From Phaeobacter sp. G2 (lineage in GTDB: Bacteria > Pseudomonadota > Alphaproteobacteria > Rhodobacterales > Rhodobacteraceae): a stretch of 64,000 bases of DNA. Shown here piece by piece: positions 1 through 8,375 of this stretch (position 1 is the first letter of the stretch; each line of letters starts with the position of its first letter). Location of the stretch: the NCBI GenBank assembly GCA_025163595.1, contig CP104100.1, positions 2,480,001 through 2,544,000 of the forward strand, given 5' to 3'. The notes beneath the pieces were generated by a model that made no database searches, was not told the DNA's origin, and was given only the letters and a program-made list of their open reading frames with translations. The translations under genes and the position numbers were made by a program.

Positions 1-12
1 CCGCGAAGTGGT

Positions 13-480
13 TCAGGGCTTGCTGCGCGCCGCCGCGATCCACAGGCCGGCCAGGGCGAAGGAAATAATGGCGTTCCAACTGGCCATTGACAGGCTGAAC
101 AGCTCCCATGGCACCTCATCGCAGCGCACCAGCGGCGCCCCCATGATCTGTTCCATCAACTGTTCGGGGGACAAACCTCCAATTGGGCTTGAGGTACAGG
201 TTGTCGGTCCCTCCCAATAGCCGCGCTCAACCCCGGTATGGTAAACACCAATCCCGCCAGTAATCAGGGCGGCCAGGGCGCCAAGGTACAACAGCGCCGT
301 AAGGCCTGCGCCAGGCAATAAAAGGGCCAGAATTCCGATGCCGACCGCTGCCACATGCGGGTAGCGCTGCCAGTAACACATCTTACAGGGCGCCATTTCA
401 CCAATGTATTGAAACCCCAGCGCTCCCAGCATCATTGCGGCTGAGCCCAAGGTGGCGGCAAGGATCAGAATTCGTCGCAT
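13..480 (-). CDS. dsbB: DsbB-family disulfide bond formation protein
   Basis: Inner-membrane quinone-dependent thiol oxidase that would reoxidise periplasmic DsbA-type oxidases. The 155-residue protein has four hydrophobic segments. The first periplasmic loop carries the redox pair Cys32-x-x-Cys35 in the context PCKMCYWQRYP, and a later loop holds the second cysteine pair (in GPTTC and VRCDE), so all four DsbB cysteines are present. The length fits the family. The ATG is used because the membrane segment begins almost at once. It lies 1 bp from the end of the upstream yqaA gene on the same strand, so the two are probably co-transcribed. Confidence 0.93.
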   Translation of the reverse strand: MRRILILAATLGSAAMMLGALGFQYIGEMAPCKMCYWQRYPHVAAVGIGILALLLPGAGLTALLYLGALAALITGGIGVYHTGVERGYWEGPTTCTSSPIGGLSPEQLMEQIMGAPLVRCDEVPWELFSLSMASWNAIISFALAGLWIAAARSKP

Positions 481-481
481 A

Positions 482-1060
482 TCACAGGTACCTCAGCCCT
501 AAAAATCCGCCAAACAGGAGCACGATAAAGACGGTAAAGACAAGCCCCATACGCTGCTCGATAAAGCCGCGAATGGGGGCGCCAAAGGCACGCAACAGTC
601 CGGCCACGATAAAGAAGCGCAGCGCACGGGCCAAAACGGAGGTTGCCAGAAACGTCATTAGCGGCATGCCGGTCCAGCCCGACATGATTGTGATGACCTT
701 ATAAGGAAAAGGCGTGATCCCGGCCATCAGAACCGCCCAAAACCCGAAGTCATTGAATTTATGGTTGAACTCTTCAATTGCAGCGCCTTTTCCCATGGCT
801 TCGAGGATCGGTTGGCCCAGGCTGTCATAGAAAAAGGCACCAATGGCATAGCCAAGCATGCCACCTGCAACGGAGGCGACCAGCGCAACTGAAGCGATCA
901 GCCAGGCCCGTGAGGGACGCGCCAGTATCATCGGAATCATCAACACATCCGGCGGAATGGGAAAGATCGAACTTTCGACAAAGGAGACCGCAGCGAGCCA
1001 CCACAAGGCATGGCGGTGATACGCGAGGGACATGGTTCGATCATATAGCCTGCGTAGCAT
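482..1060 (-). CDS. YqaA family (DedA/SNARE-associated) membrane protein
   Basis: Integral membrane protein of the DedA/VTT-like superfamily, subfamily YqaA; members are linked to lipid transport and membrane homeostasis, but the substrate here is unknown. The motif ESSIFPIPPDVLM near the N terminus and the later glycine-rich reentrant-type stretch (GGMLGYAIGAFFYDSLG) are typical. The frame stays open upstream to 1156, but the ATG at 1060 has an AAAGG ribosome site about 8 nt upstream and gives a 192-residue protein of normal length. It reads into dsbB. Confidence 0.88.
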   Translation of the reverse strand: MLRRLYDRTMSLAYHRHALWWLAAVSFVESSIFPIPPDVLMIPMILARPSRAWLIASVALVASVAGGMLGYAIGAFFYDSLGQPILEAMGKGAAIEEFNHKFNDFGFWAVLMAGITPFPYKVITIMSGWTGMPLMTFLATSVLARALRFFIVAGLLRAFGAPIRGFIEQRMGLVFTVFIVLLFGGFLGLRYL

Positions 1061-1223
1061 TTGAAATACCTTTGCGTTTGCCCCTGCAACAGGGGCCTCG
1101 CATGGGCGCGCGAAGAGGTCAATAACAGTGCGCTGCCTGTGGTGGATTCTTGCCATTTTTCTGCATTCTATTAGGCATTTTCCTCTGGACCTCCGGTTCT
1201 GGCTTGGGTAGGAACGGGTCGTT

Positions 1224-1309
1224 GCCCAAGTGGCGGAATGGTAGACGCAGGGGATTCAAAATCCCCCGCTGGTGACAGCGTGCCGGTTCGAGTCCGGCCT
1301 TGGGTACCA
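1224..1309 (+). tRNA. tRNA-Leu (CAA)
   Basis: Complete tRNA with encoded CCA. The acceptor strands GCCCAAG and CTTGGGT pair (with a terminal G-U), the anticodon loop TTCAAAA is closed by GGGGA/TCCCC and gives anticodon CAA, there is a long class II variable arm, and the T-loop has GGTTCGAGTCC. The 3' half recurs at 17290, so this gene is the insertion target of the element that follows. Confidence 0.97.
1254..1303 (+). repeat. attachment-site repeat, left copy (inside tRNA-Leu)
   Basis: About 50 bp covering the anticodon loop through the 3' acceptor strand of tRNA-Leu. It matches 17290-17339 with one mismatch (C versus A after the anticodon stem). Tyrosine-recombinase elements typically insert at such tRNA 3' ends. 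Confidence 0.85.
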
Positions 1310-1317
1310 TTAAAATC

Positions 1318-1360
1318 AAGGCCTTGCGTGAGTAACTTCATGCAAGGCCTTGTTTGTTTT
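1318..1360 (+). terminator. terminator downstream of tRNA-Leu
   Basis: Perfect 10-bp inverted repeat AAGGCCTTGC / GCAAGGCCTT (1318-1327 and 1342-1351) followed by a T-rich stretch (GTTTGTTTT). A related hairpin (GGCTTGC / GCAAGCC) sits at the same place after the second tRNA copy near 17355, so it seems to belong to the integrated element's end module. Confidence 0.7.
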
Positions 1361-1416
1361 CCAGAACACTCACACACACGACTCACACAGGCTCCTTTTG
1401 TTCTCTTTTTGGTCGC

Positions 1417-1840
1417 TTAGGTGCGACGATGTTGTGCCGCCTTTGATAGGGCTTTTCGACTTGCCTTCTTTCGGTAGTAGGCAACCATCTCAGGGCTTTG
1501 GTTTGTCACGGCTTGGATTTCTGCATCGGTACAGCCTGCCTCGGCCAACCGAATGATTGCCAATTTTCGCAACCCATGCAGAACGTATGGTTTAGCTGTT
1601 TCCCCCAAGTTATTGCGCCGGCGTCGAAAAGATTTTTCTACCGCATCGTACCCAAGTGGTTCTGTTAGGTTCTTTGCAAGCACATGCTTCCCCCTCCCAT
1701 TTGAGAAGAATGGCCTTCTGCCTGCGTCTACTGCCTTCTGTCCATGTCACACGGTGATATGGCTCCCAAGCTTGCAGCCGCGCGGACCACTTCCAGACGA
1801 GGCGTGGCTTTTCAATACGCGGTTTCAGAGGGCGTTTCAC
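1417..1840 (-). pseudogene. tyrosine integrase remnant A (N and C ends only)
   Basis: Two pieces of one phage integrase in different frames. 1840 to about 1700 encodes the N-terminal residues (MKRPLKPRIEKPRL, then WTEGSRRRQKAILLKWEG), and 1683-1417 encodes the C terminus with the HxxR box (HGLR), AEAGCTDAEIQAVT and a terminal tyrosine in VAYYRK. The middle of the catalytic domain, including the first active-site arginine, is deleted. The C-terminal part is closely similar to the fragment at 17437-17700. No active recombinase can be made. Confidence 0.85.
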
Positions 1841-2082
1841 AGCTCGAATTCCTCAATGTTTTTTGCGGCGGTTCCGTCGATGATGGCCTTAAGGTCAGTC
1901 ACCCGCCAGCGCTTGAGGCCACCACCAAGTGAAACTGGCTTTGGGAAAGCACCGAAATTGACAAGTTCTCGGAACTTCGTCGCGGACATGTCCATCATCT
2001 TAGCGGCTGTTTTCTCCGTAACCGCAATCCTTTCAACTTGTCCCATGCGGTTCTCCATCTGATGGGTTTGGGTGAAGTTCAC
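1837..2082 (-). CDS. AlpA/excisionase-like DNA-binding protein
   Basis: Small winged-helix (MerR/AlpA-type) protein of 81 residues or fewer. The core reads VTEKTAAKMMDMSATKFREL, then FPKPVSLGGGLKRWRVTDLKAII, the usual layout of phage regulators and excisionases in which an Arg-Trp-x-x-x-Asp-Leu segment follows the wing. Its stop overlaps the integrase start by 4 bp (ATGA), the typical xis-int arrangement. The start is uncertain because methionines at 2082, 2058 and 2046 are all possible. Confidence 0.75.
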   Translation of the reverse strand: MNFTQTHQMENRMGQVERIAVTEKTAAKMMDMSATKFRELVNFGAFPKPVSLGGGLKRWRVTDLKAIIDGTAAKNIEEFEL

Positions 2083-2117
2083 TCAAGGCGCTGCGCGCCA
2101 CACTTGAGCTAATCTGT

Positions 2118-2769
2118 TTATGATTGCTCTGCCGCATAGTTGCCCCACTGATCTGCCATGGCATTGGCAATGCCTGGGAATGTCTTGCTACGGATCTGCC
2201 AGCGCAGTTCGCCCGGTGGGGCGCGGTGGATGGCGGACCAGCGTTTGTGGGTCTCTGTGCCTTTCTCAGGCGGTGTCAGCTTGTTGGTGGGGGGTGAGCT
2301 TGGGCAGCCCGCGCAGGTAAAGCCCTGTGGATTTGAAGGCAGGCTCCCCAAACCACCAGGGCTGCACATGTTGGGCGGCGGGCTGAAAGTTCTCGATCCG
2401 CTGTTTCGCGTGTTTGTGCATCACCGGATTTTCCACCGCGACGCGCGCGATCGGTGCATTCCAGCAGGCAGAAAACAGCGCGGCGCCTTCATCCAGATCA
2501 GACCACATCTCAACCAGGCTGCGCCCCTTTGGGGGCCGGTGCAGCCAGCGCACGCCGCTGTTGCACAGCCGGGTGCAGGGCGGGTGCATCACGGCCAGCA
2601 GATCCCAGCCCATATCCAGCACCTGGCGTACATCGCATTGCATGTGGCGGTTGCTGCGATCTTGCGCGGGCAACAGATCACAGGACCAGGCGTCATGGCC
2701 GCGCTCAAGGAATGCCCGGCGCACCGCGCCGCTGGTTTCGCAGCCGATCAGAACTTTCAACTGTTTCAT
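2118..2769 (-). pseudogene. phage cytosine-methylase-like gene, frameshifted
   Basis: The reading frame starts MKQLKVLIGCETSGAVRRAF and contains a PPC-type motif (HPPCTRLCNSGVR) followed by VENPVMHKHA and WWFGEPAFKSTGL, features of prophage proteins usually annotated as DNA cytosine methyltransferase-like. After GLPKLTP the frame is lost in a run of six C (minus strand, near 2300). Removing one C restores the ending (TNKLTPPEKG ... WSAIHRAPPGE ... FPGIANAMADQWG) down to the stop at 2118. This is either a decayed gene or a sequence error in a homopolymer. The catalytic assignment rests on the PPC motif only. Confidence 0.7.
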
Positions 2770-3043
2770 GGGGATCCTTGTCTTTTCCTGCGGCACGTCG
2801 CATGCGGCGGATACTGCGCCGCATGATGTCGGCGCGTTCTTCACGCATGGCTGCAAGCGCCAGTTCTTTACGCAAGATCCGGTTGTGCAGCCGTGCAAGG
2901 CGTTTAAATTCTTCCGGGGTGGCGTGATGCGTCCAGGGCGCGCCAAGGCCGAACGGCTTTTCTTGTCGAGGGGCTGGCATCTCTGCCTGTACAGCAGCAG
3001 CAAGTGCACGGACGAAATCTGTCGGGGCGTGTTTTGTCGGCAT
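2705..3043 (-). CDS. small prophage protein, unknown function
   Basis: 112-residue, very basic, Arg/Ala-rich protein (RRSIRRMRRAAGKDKD) with a mostly helical look and no recognised domain. It overlaps the start of the methylase-like gene downstream by 65 bp, which is common among phage early genes. Its ATG directly follows the TAA that would end the upstream frameshifted ORF (TAAATG), supporting this start. Confidence 0.55.
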   Translation of the reverse strand: MPTKHAPTDFVRALAAAVQAEMPAPRQEKPFGLGAPWTHHATPEEFKRLARLHNRILRKELALAAMREERADIMRRSIRRMRRAAGKDKDPHETVESSDRLRNQRRGAPGIP

Positions 3044-3282
3044 TTATCCATGCTTTCTGGGGCTTGGATGCGGCCAGACCAAATCAGGAAATCGGTGTGC
3101 ATGTTCTCAAACCGCTGGCGCGCAGCGGTGTCGGTTGCAAGCTGGCGGCGGCTAGTGACGTGGCAGACGGTGCGCAGATGCTCGGTGGCGGCTGTTGGGC
3201 TGAACTGGCCACCGGGAAAGCCATTGCGGGTGGCGGCGTAGCGCTGAAAGGCCACGTCATTGGCCAGCATGGCGGCACGCAT
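3044..3282 (-). pseudogene. prophage early ORF, frameshifted at its end
   Basis: Codes for MRAAMLANDVAFQRYAATR, then FPGGQFSPTAATEHLRT and SRRQLATDTAARQRFE, a pattern I associate with small unnamed early proteins of roseobacter phages. The frame runs past its expected stop; adding one C to a CCCC run near 3058 would give the ending APRKHG and the TAA that overlaps the next gene's start. Function unknown. It lies against the deletion junction with the tape-measure gene, so its 5' end could also be incomplete. Confidence 0.45.
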
Positions 3283-5385
3283 TGGGGTCGCTTTGGCGGT
3301 TCGGAGGCGATGAACGCAGCGGCCAATAGCTATTTTTCCGGGTTTTATACGGAGGCCGAGCAGGTGGATACCGTGCTGCGCCGCCTGGGCGATCGGTTTG
3401 AGGATCTCGGCCTGGCGATGCCTGAGAGCCGCGAGGGGTAGCGCGAGCTGGTGGAGGCGCTGGACCTCACCACCACCCATGGGCGGGATCTCTATGCCAG
3501 CTTGTTGCAGATGTCGGCAGCAATGGATCAAGTCTTGCCGCAGGTGGACAGCTTCACCCTGTCGATGACGAGCATGCTGGATGAGATTGGCGGCGAGATT
3601 GGCCTGCAGATCGAAACCGCGCGGGATATGGCGGCGGATGCACGGGCGGCGGCCACCCTTTGGGCGCGCACGGCGGAGAGCCTGAGGAATTATCTATCTG
3701 GTCTGGGCACCTCTGAGCTGGGCGGGGCCAGCCGGGACCAGGCCGCAGCGGCGCAACGTAGAACCTATGAGGATGCTTTCCAGGCGGCGCGCGGCGGCGA
3801 TCAGGAGGCTGCGACTGGCCTGGCTGCACTGGCGCGAAACTACCTGAAAAGCGCACAAGGTTCGGCAAGCTCTTCCCTGGAATATCGCCGCATCGCGTCC
3901 CAGGTGCAGGGGCAGTTGAACTTTATCGCCGGGATCTCTGATCTGGAGAGCGGCAATGATGAGGTGCTGGAAGCGCTGTATAATCAGCAGATCGAGGTTC
4001 TGACCGGGCTGGGCACCTTCCTGCAACTGAACGGCCTGACCAGTGATCAGGTGGGCGCGCTGACAGCTGGAGTGCAGGCGCTGCATGCGGATTGGGATGG
4101 CACGGTTGGGGCGTTTCAATCTTCGCTTGGTGCTCTTCGGGATGCGATCACGAATGCCGAGGCCTTCACCTATGATGACCTGGTGGGGCGGCTGGATGTT
4201 GCGGTGGCACTGGATGACACCGCGCCGCGCTGGCTGCAGCGGTTGGTTGAGAGTGCCGGGGCGGGGATCCAGACAACACTGGATTTTGTCATTCGCCGCG
4301 ATGATCTGACAGCGGCAGATCGCTGGATTGCCACCAATGCCCTGTCGGAGCATGTGGCCACGCTGGATCTGGTGCTGGGGCAGGATCTCGATCGCGGCAC
4401 CCGGCGTCTGGCGCTGAACACCGCAGCTGAGATCCGGCGCGACATGCGCCTGAACCTGGTGCAGGATCTGGACGCTGACACGCGGGGTCTGTTGCTGACG
4501 CGCACTGCAAATCTGTCGCGCCGGGTGAATGTGGCGCTGACCAATGGCGCAGATAAAACCGTAAGGCGGTTGCACCGCTTGCAGGATCTGATTGGCGGTT
4601 CCGGCAGCGGCAATCTGACCTTTGCCGGTGGGGTGCAGTTGACCGCTGACAGTGTGTTCAATGATCTGAGCAGCGCCACCAGTGGGCTGATGCAACCAAT
4701 GACACAGTTGCACGATATGCTGGGGGATCTGCGCGATGCGGTGAATGCCGATGTGGCGCAGCGCCAGAACCAGCTCAAACTTGTTGAATTGCAGTCAACG
4801 GGCGTGGCGGTTGCTGAGCGCCGGGAAAACCAGTCACAAGGCACTCTGGACACCTTCAACGCCCTGCGCCGCCAATATGAGATCACTTTGGTTGGTCAAA
4901 ACGAAAGCGTGGGCCTCGATCGCAACGGGCTGCTGACCTCATCTTTTGACTATTACGGCGGTCCCGAGGCGAATTTTGAGCCCTTCAAGGCGGCACTGGA
5001 GGCACAGCTTGGCTCGCGGTCCTATGCAGAAATCATGGGCAATATGAATGCCTCGATCGAGGCTAAGAATGCGCGGCTAGAGCGGCTGCGGGGGCAGGTC
5101 CGAGGGCTGGGTGGAGTGCCGCAGTTTGCGGCTGGCGGGGTGCATGCCGGGGGCTGGCGCGTGGTTGGCGAACGTGGCTGGGAGCTGGAGAATACCGGAT
5201 CCAGCCGGGTGATCAGCCATTCCGATTCCAAGGCCATGCTGGACAATCGCCGGGTGGTGGAGAGCGTCGATAATCTGGCGCGCCAGGCTGGGGTGCAGGG
5301 CCAGAAGGTAGAGCTGCTGATCAAGACAATCGCGCGCCATATTGAGAGCTGGAATGACGCCGGCCTGCCGCCGGAAATGGTTTGA
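3283..5385 (+). pseudogene. phage tail tape-measure protein, truncated, with internal TAG
   Basis: C-terminal part of a tail length tape-measure protein. The frame begins abruptly at the junction with the minus-strand early genes (first clearly related residues AANSYFSGFYTEAEQ) and meets an in-frame TAG at 3439-3441 between RLGDRFEDLGLAMPESREG and RELVEALDL, after which it is open for 648 more codons. The body is Ala/Gln-rich and coiled-coil-like. The end has FAAGGVHAGGWRVVGERGWE, typical of tape-measure C termini in phages of this group. The N-terminal membrane/coiled-coil part is deleted, so no functional tail can be made from this copy. Confidence 0.85.
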
Positions 5386-5398
5386 GGGAGGTGGTGTG

Positions 5399-6310
5399 AT
5401 GGACTTCAATATTATTGCGCCAATGGCGATCACCGATGCAGAGCTAACGGCTTCAAACATTGCCGAGGATGATCACCCGGTCTGGGATGCGGGCACCACT
5501 TATGGGCTGGGGGATCGGGTGATCTCTCTGGTGACCCATCGGATTTATGAGAGCGTCCAGCCTGGCAATCTGGGCCACGATCCGGTCTCGGATGATGGCA
5601 CCTGGTGGCTGGATCTGCAGCTCTCAACGAACCGCTGGTCAGCCTTTGACAATCGCCGCTCAAACAAAGCCAGCCGCGCCGATGAGATCACCTATTCGAT
5701 TGTGCCGACGCGGGACTGCGATGCGATCTCGCTGTTTGGCCTCACGGCGGGGGCGGTGCAGATCGCGGTGCGCGATGGCGGCACCTTGATTTATGATCAG
5801 AGCTTTGTTCTGGCGGACACCGGCCATGTGGTCAGCATGTACACCTATTTCTTTGGTGGCATTTTTTATGCGCGCCAGAAGGTGTTGAACGGCTTTCCGG
5901 GCTACATCGGGCATCAGATTGATATCACAATCTCCGCACCGGGTGCGGTGGCCGAGGTGGGCCATATTGTGCTGGGGCGCAATCACATCCTTGGCACTGT
6001 CATGGATGGGGCGGAGATCGGCCATGTCAGCCACAGCCGTAAAGAGTTTGACCAGTTTGGCGATGAGCTGCTGATCAAGCGCGGCTCTACGCGCAAGGTC
6101 ACGGTTCCGCTGCGGGTGCCAACCCTGCAGGCGCCGCGCGTGATGGATATTGTGGCCGAGGTCGATGGGCTGGTCACTGCCTTTTATGGCTCCAGCGAAC
6201 ACGCGCCAAACTACGGCATCGAGGGCCTTGGCTTTGTTGATGACCACACTCAGCCGCTGGATGCAGCTGGGGATTCACTCTTCACCCTTGTTCTGAAAAC
6301 CATCAAATAG
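5399..6310 (+). CDS. phage tail/baseplate-associated protein, unknown
   Basis: 303 residues starting MDFNIIAPMAITDAELTASN. The start is fixed by a strong GAGGGAGG site 6-13 nt upstream. An N-terminal segment with the pattern WDAGTTYGLGDRVI ... IYESVQPGNLGHDP resembles the small carbohydrate-binding-like domains (ChtBD3-type, WxxxxxYxxGDxV) often found in tail proteins. The rest has no recognised domain. Its position between the tape-measure and fibre-like genes supports a role in the tail tip. Confidence 0.7.
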   Translation: MDFNIIAPMAITDAELTASNIAEDDHPVWDAGTTYGLGDRVISLVTHRIYESVQPGNLGHDPVSDDGTWWLDLQLSTNRWSAFDNRRSNKASRADEITYSIVPTRDCDAISLFGLTAGAVQIAVRDGGTLIYDQSFVLADTGHVVSMYTYFFGGIFYARQKVLNGFPGYIGHQIDITISAPGAVAEVGHIVLGRNHILGTVMDGAEIGHVSHSRKEFDQFGDELLIKRGSTRKVTVPLRVPTLQAPRVMDIVAEVDGLVTAFYGSSEHAPNYGIEGLGFVDDHTQPLDAAGDSLFTLVLKTIK

Positions 6311-6322
6311 GAGTGCTCAACT

Positions 6323-7213
6323 ATGGCAGCACCCATTGCCCCGGCTTTGCCGGCTATTCCGTCACGCTCTGCGCCCGAGGCAGATTTTGACGTCAAAATG
6401 TTTGCCCTGTTCAAATGGGCCACAGATGATTTTGTCAGCTTCATGGAGGCCTGGCGCAGCTATCTGGAAACCAGTAGCACAATTGTTGGCGGTGCGCTGA
6501 ATGGGACCACCATTGGCCAGACCACGCCAGCGGCGGGCGCGTTTACTGAGCTGCTGGCGAACAGCCTTGGCGGCGATGCGGTGCAATCCGATCCTTTGGA
6601 TGTGACGCCGGGCAAGATACCGCTAGTCGGCGGGTTTGGCTGGGGTGAAATTGCTGCGCCAGTTCCGAATGATAATATCGACAATATTGTCGCCTCTGGG
6701 AACTATCTGATAAACGCTCAGGTTATTGCGGCTTCCACAGATATTCCTCCTTGTTCATCTGGCTCTTGCCTGCTGCATCTCCAGTACAACTCCTCAAATG
6801 CGGCGCAGTTGTTTTTCTCCCACGGCAACAACCTCAGTTATCATCGCATCAAAGACGCCGGTGTTTGGTCAGACTGGAAAGCTCTCAACGCGGCCTCCGG
6901 CAACAACGCAAATGGCGAGTGGGTAAGGCTTCCGAATGGCACCCAGATCTGCACCAATCAGGCCTTCCAAACCAGCGACACTGCCGACACGACCTGGACC
7001 TATCCTGCCAGTTTCCTCTATCCGGCCTCGCCGGGACGGCCTGCCGTCTCTGGCGCGATTTCCTCTGTCTTAGGGCAGGCGTCTTTCCTGAGCATCGGAG
7101 GGATCGCCGGATCAGGTTCGGTTGCCACCCAGGTGGATGTGCGCGGGATCGATGTGAACGGCAATCGCGTGGCCCTGGCCGCCAGCCTCATCGCAATTGG
7201 CCGATGGTTCTAA
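6323..7213 (+). CDS. tail fibre-like protein with pyocin-knob-type segment
   Basis: 296-residue protein with an RBS (GGAG) 10 nt before ATG. The middle (about residues 110-195) shows NYLINAQVI ... LLHLQYNSSNAAQLFFSH ... YHRIKDAGVWSDWKAL, the tryptophan-ended pattern of pyocin-knob domains in phage fibres. The C-terminal third (GEWVRLPNGTQICTNQAF ... TWTYPASFLYPASP ... IGRWF) resembles the conserved tips of fibre proteins in alphaproteobacterial prophages. It probably contacted the host surface. Confidence 0.75.
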   Translation: MAAPIAPALPAIPSRSAPEADFDVKMFALFKWATDDFVSFMEAWRSYLETSSTIVGGALNGTTIGQTTPAAGAFTELLANSLGGDAVQSDPLDVTPGKIPLVGGFGWGEIAAPVPNDNIDNIVASGNYLINAQVIAASTDIPPCSSGSCLLHLQYNSSNAAQLFFSHGNNLSYHRIKDAGVWSDWKALNAASGNNANGEWVRLPNGTQICTNQAFQTSDTADTTWTYPASFLYPASPGRPAVSGAISSVLGQASFLSIGGIAGSGSVATQVDVRGIDVNGNRVALAASLIAIGRWF

Positions 7214-7225
7214 AGGAGAAACCAC

Positions 7226-7552
7226 ATGATGAAAATCACCTGCATCTGTATCGCTGGTCTGCCCGGTCAGCCTGAAACCACCGCAAGCGTCAACGGCGAT
7301 ATCATCACCGTCGATGGTGTCGCCTATGACCTGTCCTCCGTACCCGAGGGCGGCTTTGCTGAGCCAGAGGGCGATCACCCGTTTGCGGGCCGCATCGAGC
7401 GCACGGGGGGCGTTCTGCACCTGTCGCTGCTCTGGCGCTATGACGCAGCCACGGCAGAGCCAATCCAGCCCACCGATGCGCCGGTTCTGAGCGTTGTCGC
7501 CGGGGCCGTGCCCGATCCCATCATTCGCAAATCCGCAGCACCGGAGGCTTAG
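7226..7552 (+). CDS. small prophage protein after the fibre gene, unknown
   Basis: 108 residues, starting MMKITCICIAGLPGQPETT, RBS AAGGAG upstream. It is acidic with a predicted beta-rich look (GDIITVDGVAYDLSSVPEGG ... GVLHLSLLWRYD). Proteins of this kind often sit after the fibre gene and may be fibre chaperones or assembly factors, but no motif proves it. It lies 4 bp before the next ORF in the same polarity. Confidence 0.65.
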   Translation: MMKITCICIAGLPGQPETTASVNGDIITVDGVAYDLSSVPEGGFAEPEGDHPFAGRIERTGGVLHLSLLWRYDAATAEPIQPTDAPVLSVVAGAVPDPIIRKSAAPEA

Positions 7553-7556
7553 GCCC

Positions 7557-7991
7557 ATGACATTCTCGCTTAAGATCACCACCGCAGAAACCAGTGCTGC
7601 CGAGGCTCTGGCACAGGCCAAGGCAGAGGGCCTGGCGCGGGCGCTGGATCGGCTCGCAGCAGCGGCAGAGGAAATCACCGGCCAGGTGCCCCAGGCCGAG
7701 CGCGACAGCTGGGCCACCAAGGCGGTGTCGGCGCGGGCCTATCTGGCGGATGCGGCCAGCGCCGATCAGCTGGCCATGCTGCAGGCTGAGGCCTCCATCA
7801 CCGGCGAGGCGATTGCAGATCTGGCAGCGGCGATTGTAGCCATGGCGGATGCCTATGCCAGTATCGCAGCGTAGCTGGCCGGACTGCGGCGCAAAACCCG
7901 CGCGGTGATTGAGGTCGCGACAACGCCTGCGCAGGTGCAGGTCGCCCTGGCGGCGCTTGATGCGGCGTTGCTTAATCTGGGGGCGGGTTGA
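7557..7991 (+). pseudogene. small prophage helical protein with internal TAG
   Basis: Begins MTFSLKITTAETSAAEALAQ and is Ala-rich and helical. A TAG at 7872-7874 ends the frame after YASIAA, but the same frame then continues open for 38 sensible codons (LAGLRRKTRAVIEVATTPAQ ... LLNLGAG) to a TGA that overlaps the next gene's ATG (TGATG). The clean coupling to the next start suggests the TAG is a later nonsense change. Function unknown. Confidence 0.6.
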
Positions 7992-8305
7992 TGCCTGAGC
8001 CGGGGTTGATCGACTGGATGTCGAACCTGCTGGGCGGTGCCGCCACCACGCTAGTCGGGGCCACTATAGGCCGCCTGATGTGGCATTCTGGCGAGGTGCG
8101 CAAAGGTGAGCGGCGGTTCTTTGGCCCGGAACTGCTCTGGGAAATCCCGGTGGCCATCGGCATGGCCATTATTGGCGAGGCCATTGCCAGCTATATGGGT
8201 GCCGGTCCAACCGTGACCACCGGCATTGTGGCGCTGGCGGCTTACATTGGCCCGCGCGGGGCTGAGGTGTTGCTGACCAAATGGCTGGTGCGAACTAAGC
8301 CGTAA
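7991..8305 (+). CDS. putative phage holin
   Basis: 104-residue membrane protein with hydrophobic segments (LLWEIPVAIGMAIIGEAIAS and VTTGIVALAAYIGPRG) and a short basic tail. Size, topology and its place directly before the endolysin and spanin genes fit a holin that would permeabilise the inner membrane to trigger lysis. The ATG overlaps the previous stop. Confidence 0.75.
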   Translation: MPEPGLIDWMSNLLGGAATTLVGATIGRLMWHSGEVRKGERRFFGPELLWEIPVAIGMAIIGEAIASYMGAGPTVTTGIVALAAYIGPRGAEVLLTKWLVRTKP

Positions 8306-8335
8306 CGAAACCACAAAACCCAAAACCTGAACCCA

Positions 8336-8359
8336 ACCCTGCCTTTGGCGGGGTCTTTT
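8336..8359 (+). terminator. putative terminator between holin and endolysin
   Basis: Eight-base-pair stem ACCCTGCC / GGCGGGGT (one T-G wobble) with loop TTT, followed by CTTTTG. It lies in the 70-bp gap between the holin and endolysin genes and may set their relative expression. Confidence 0.5.
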
Positions 8360-8375
8360 GCATTGGAGACATCAT

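Noticed and set aside
3694..4886. Long minus-strand frames opposite the tape-measure remnant
   Set aside because: Codon-bias shadows of the plus-strand gene with Gln/Arg/Ile-rich, non-protein-like sequence.
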